Below, in pieces: positions 61,560-64,000 of a stretch of 64,000 bases of DNA. The stretch lies in assembly GCA_029783825.1 (NCBI GenBank), contig JAREIK010002645.1, positions 2,246,512 through 2,310,511 of the forward strand, written 5' to 3'. This DNA comes from Sapria himalayana (lineage: Eukaryota; Streptophyta; Magnoliopsida; Malpighiales; Rafflesiaceae). The notes under the pieces are model-generated. The model saw nothing but the letters and a program-made list of their open reading frames with translations, did not search any database and was not told the DNA's origin. How positions within the stretch are numbered: the stretch's first letter is position 1; each line of letters begins with the position of its first letter. Position numbers and translations under genes: made by a program.

Positions 61560-61900
61560 TCCAATTGAGATTCACAATATAAACTTATATATTAAATCCT
61601 AGAATATGAGTATATTAATAATCACAAGTATGAATCTTACAAAGTCAAAAGTATGAATACTTTTACATGTCAATCAATTGTATATATTTTAAAGAGACTG
61701 ATTCTTGATTGTGATGAATATTATATAGAATATTCTCTCAAGATATTCACTTTTGTATGAGAGTGGCATTGTTACTTAGAAAGATGATGACATAAAATCT
61801 CTGGAACATGTACTAATATGTTATGACTCATAAGATAGTAATAACCCTAAAACTATTTTTACTCATAGGTATTAGGTGCCACAAACACATAATTATCCTA
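61560..61900 (-). repeat. Repeat family member C (inverted)
   Basis: The reverse complement reads cttatgagtcataac, agagaatattctatataat and gtattcatacttttgac. It is collinear with 59290-59500 of member B (cttgtgagtcacaac, agagaatattctatataat, gtattcatacttttggc) and with 57250-57410 of member A. It lies about 1.6 kb beyond B, in the opposite orientation. Confidence 0.6.
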
Positions 61901-62132
61901 TTATATAAACATAATGATTTCTCACATAGGGACGGGGTGCTTGTGAGACTTATCCAAAAGACTTGAGACATGACCATGAGCATAATTTTATTATTTTTTA
62001 TGTAGAAAATAATAAAAATTCGGTCCTCCGTTGTGGCTTGTTCCACGTAGTTTCTCATAATTCGCCCATAAACCCTTCAACGCTGTTGTTTGGAAGTTGA
62101 TCTCCATCTCCCTATCCAAACCGAAACGGGAG

Positions 62133-63744
62133 ATGGGCACAGCTACATGTGGTCTATCAGGCACTGCTAATCTCTGCAACACATTTATTAAAAATTTCCA
62201 ACCTATGTCTATTAAATCCTTTCGAATTCATGTGATCAATGTCACTAATATAAACTATTCTAAACCCTTGGTCGTAGTGACAAGAGAGAAAGGCAAAAAC
62301 GGCAAGCTTATTTACGCTTTGGTTCGCACTCCCTATTTCATTTCTCTTTTATCTGGATGTTTAGCGAATCATGTATTGATTCATCCTTCGGTTGATACTC
62401 GGCAATCGTGATTGTGATTTGTTTTGAATTCGTCTAGCAATTCAGAAAACTGTGGCAATACTCACAGTCGTATTTCATTCATCACTTCTCAGTCGTAATT
62501 CCTAAACAGCAGGGATGAGCATGACTCAGTAAACGGAATCGTTATTCATTTTTTTTATCGCACATTGTCGTCTGGTTTCTCAATCGAGCAACCCACTCGG
62601 TGTATCGGTTTCCAGATACACAGAGTGGGTGTGGATCGTGCACATTTATGCGTGCATGCATGATGCATGTATGTATATGTGTGGTAAGTGTTAATAGCGA
62701 TTGTTTTAGTTAACCAGCGAAACTAAAAATTCAAACCATAAATGAACTAAAATCCATTTTTAAGTTTATGGTTTGTATAACTAAACAATTTTTTATATTT
62801 GCTAAATCTGTTTTTTCGGTTTAGATTACTAGTTTCTGTTTTTGCTCTTCCCTACCTTTTTTTTTTTTTTTTGATCGAGTTCCATTTTCAATGCAAATTA
62901 TTCAGCTTTGGAATCCTTGAAATAAATGTATCTAACTGCTTTGCATTGCTTTCTTAATTTCTGTTGGCTGATTAAAAAAAGGTTGAAGCACTTTATTTTG
63001 ATTGTTTTAGTAAAATATAGGATTTTCTCATTCTCTTGCATCCAATTCGCACATCCTTGAAATGCTCCTGAAGTATGTTTGTGATGCAACTAAGACTTTG
63101 TTTCATTGATATCATGGTCCATCCTTTATGTTGTTTGAAGAGAATTGGTTACAATGAAAAGAATAAAATTTTGTGGAATGTGGCATTTTGTCTGGTTGTA
63201 TTGCCAACTATACATCACAAGTATATGACTTTGTATATGTTCAAAGTGATACAAATACAACTAAGAAATTTCTATTGCATTGTATAAACTAATAGGATTG
63301 GTGATTTTCCCAAAGATCCATTAAGGAATAATAATTTTAATCTCATACCCAATATGAATATTCAAGAGATAATAGCTCACCAAACATTGATTCCTCATTT
63401 TCTGTTCAACCCTTTATAGTCAAGCTATTTATTTTACTCAACAAATGGATCACACTTGGATTTGGTGAATGTAGTTCTTTAGTTTAATGCATGGGTGCCA
63501 CACACTGACTGATGACATGCAATTTTTTTTTTTTGGGGGGGAAGCCCAGCTTCCAATTGCAATTGGGTTGATGCAAAACTAGTTAAAAAAGGATTTGCAG
63601 ATGCTTGTTACATTGGGAAATAGTGTTCACTGATCTTTGGAATGTTATGTGAACAGGATAGGTTTGGGATTGGTTGTTTGGAACTGCCCTTGATTCAGCA
63701 TCAAAAGGGGCCTGATTTTCATAGAGTCTCTTCTGTATTAACTG
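62133..63744 (+). CDS. HEMD: Uroporphyrinogen-III synthase (HEMD), exons 1 and 2, partial
   Basis: The enzyme closes hydroxymethylbilane to uroporphyrinogen III in tetrapyrrole (heme and chlorophyll) synthesis. In plants it is plastidial. Exon 1 is 62133-62321 (63 codons), from ATG 62133 to a donor before gttcgc. Residues 1 to about 44 are rich in Ser, Thr and Asn, consistent with a transit peptide, followed by PLVVVTREKGKNGKLI, the conserved start of the HemD fold. Exon 2 is 63657-63744, preceded by tgaacag, encoding GCLELPLIQHQKGPDF and HRVSSVLT, and ending in phase 1 at a gtaatt donor. Intron 1 is 1335 bp. The remaining exons lie past 64000. The minus-strand frame at 61991-62182 is a shadow. 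Identification rests on recalled family motifs. Confidence 0.85.
62591..62630. repeat. Hairpin in HEMD intron 1
   Basis: The arms are acccactcggtgtatc (62591-62606) and gatacacagagtgggt (62615-62630), 15 of 16 bases complementary, with an 8-base loop. It stands out from the AT-rich intron by its composition. No known element was recognised. Confidence 0.55.
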
Positions 63745-64000
63745 GTAATTAGTTATACTCAAAGAGTTTCAAAGTGTCTGTACGGATCATTTCTATTGTA
63801 ACTTAGTTTCAAAAAATTGCTAAATATGAAATAAATGCCATAATGTAATAAATTTTTAAGCAATACTACTTGTTTATTAACATAGGAAATTATTTAGCTC
63901 TGGGTAATTTTATTGTTGCTGGAAGGCATTTTCATCACAAAAAATACTTACAATGTGATTTAATTACATTTGAAAATGTCATGAATGTAAACAACATAAA

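Noticed and set aside
61991..62182. Minus-strand frame overlapping the HEMD start
   Set aside because: The plus strand carries the recognisable HEMD exon. The minus frame has no motif.
1..64000. CRISPR arrays, bacterial operons, phage or plasmid modules, tRNA genes
   Set aside because: No regularly spaced repeat array, no operon-like gene packing and no complete tRNA cloverleaf was seen. The window is eukaryotic. The tRNA-like A and B boxes at 22542-22595 are treated only as a possible SINE head.

Overview
The window is plant nuclear DNA. The evidence is intron-rich genes with GT..AG junctions, an XRN-type exoribonuclease, a plastid-targeted-looking uroporphyrinogen-III synthase start, a plastid 23S rRNA fragment embedded in nuclear sequence, and nested hAT, Ty1/Copia and Ty3/Gypsy elements. 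The sequence alone does not give the species.

The dominant structure is a head-to-tail duplication of about 25.7 kb. Unit 1 is 3066-28764 and unit 2 is 28765-54465. By eye they differ at only a few bases per kilobase, so the duplication is either very recent or a false (haplotig) duplication in the assembly. Each unit carries the same series: the tail of a dead Copia element (A); a dead minus-strand Gypsy remnant; a complete 22-exon XRN-family 5'-3' exoribonuclease gene with a 7-kb Copia element (B) in its 16th intron; a 3' minisatellite; a plastid 23S rDNA fragment; a short SINE-like insert; a polypyrimidine hairpin; and a dead minus-strand Copia element (C).

Left of the duplication (1-2840) is the right-hand part of a hAT transposon, with a frameshifted transposase and GC-rich subterminal repeats. 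It is inserted in the same Copia A element. Right of the duplication (54466-62100) is AT-rich DNA without intact genes. It holds a roughly 101-105-bp tandem repeat and diverged copies of a repeat family that also lies beside the Gypsy remnant. From 62133 to the window end are exons 1 and 2 of a HEMD (uroporphyrinogen-III synthase) gene that continues beyond the window.

Only two cellular genes are present: XRN (two copies) and HEMD (partial). XRN copy 2 can be spliced into an uninterrupted frame of 955 codons with all seven expected acidic active-site residues. XRN copy 1 differs by one extra T in exon 10, which would truncate it at about 384 residues. Both XRN copies lack the CCHC zinc knuckle expected in this family. 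I found no convincing novel multi-gene system. The most informative observations are the duplication breakpoints, the copy-specific frameshift, the loss of the zinc knuckle, and a microhomology-bounded internal triplication inside Copia B.
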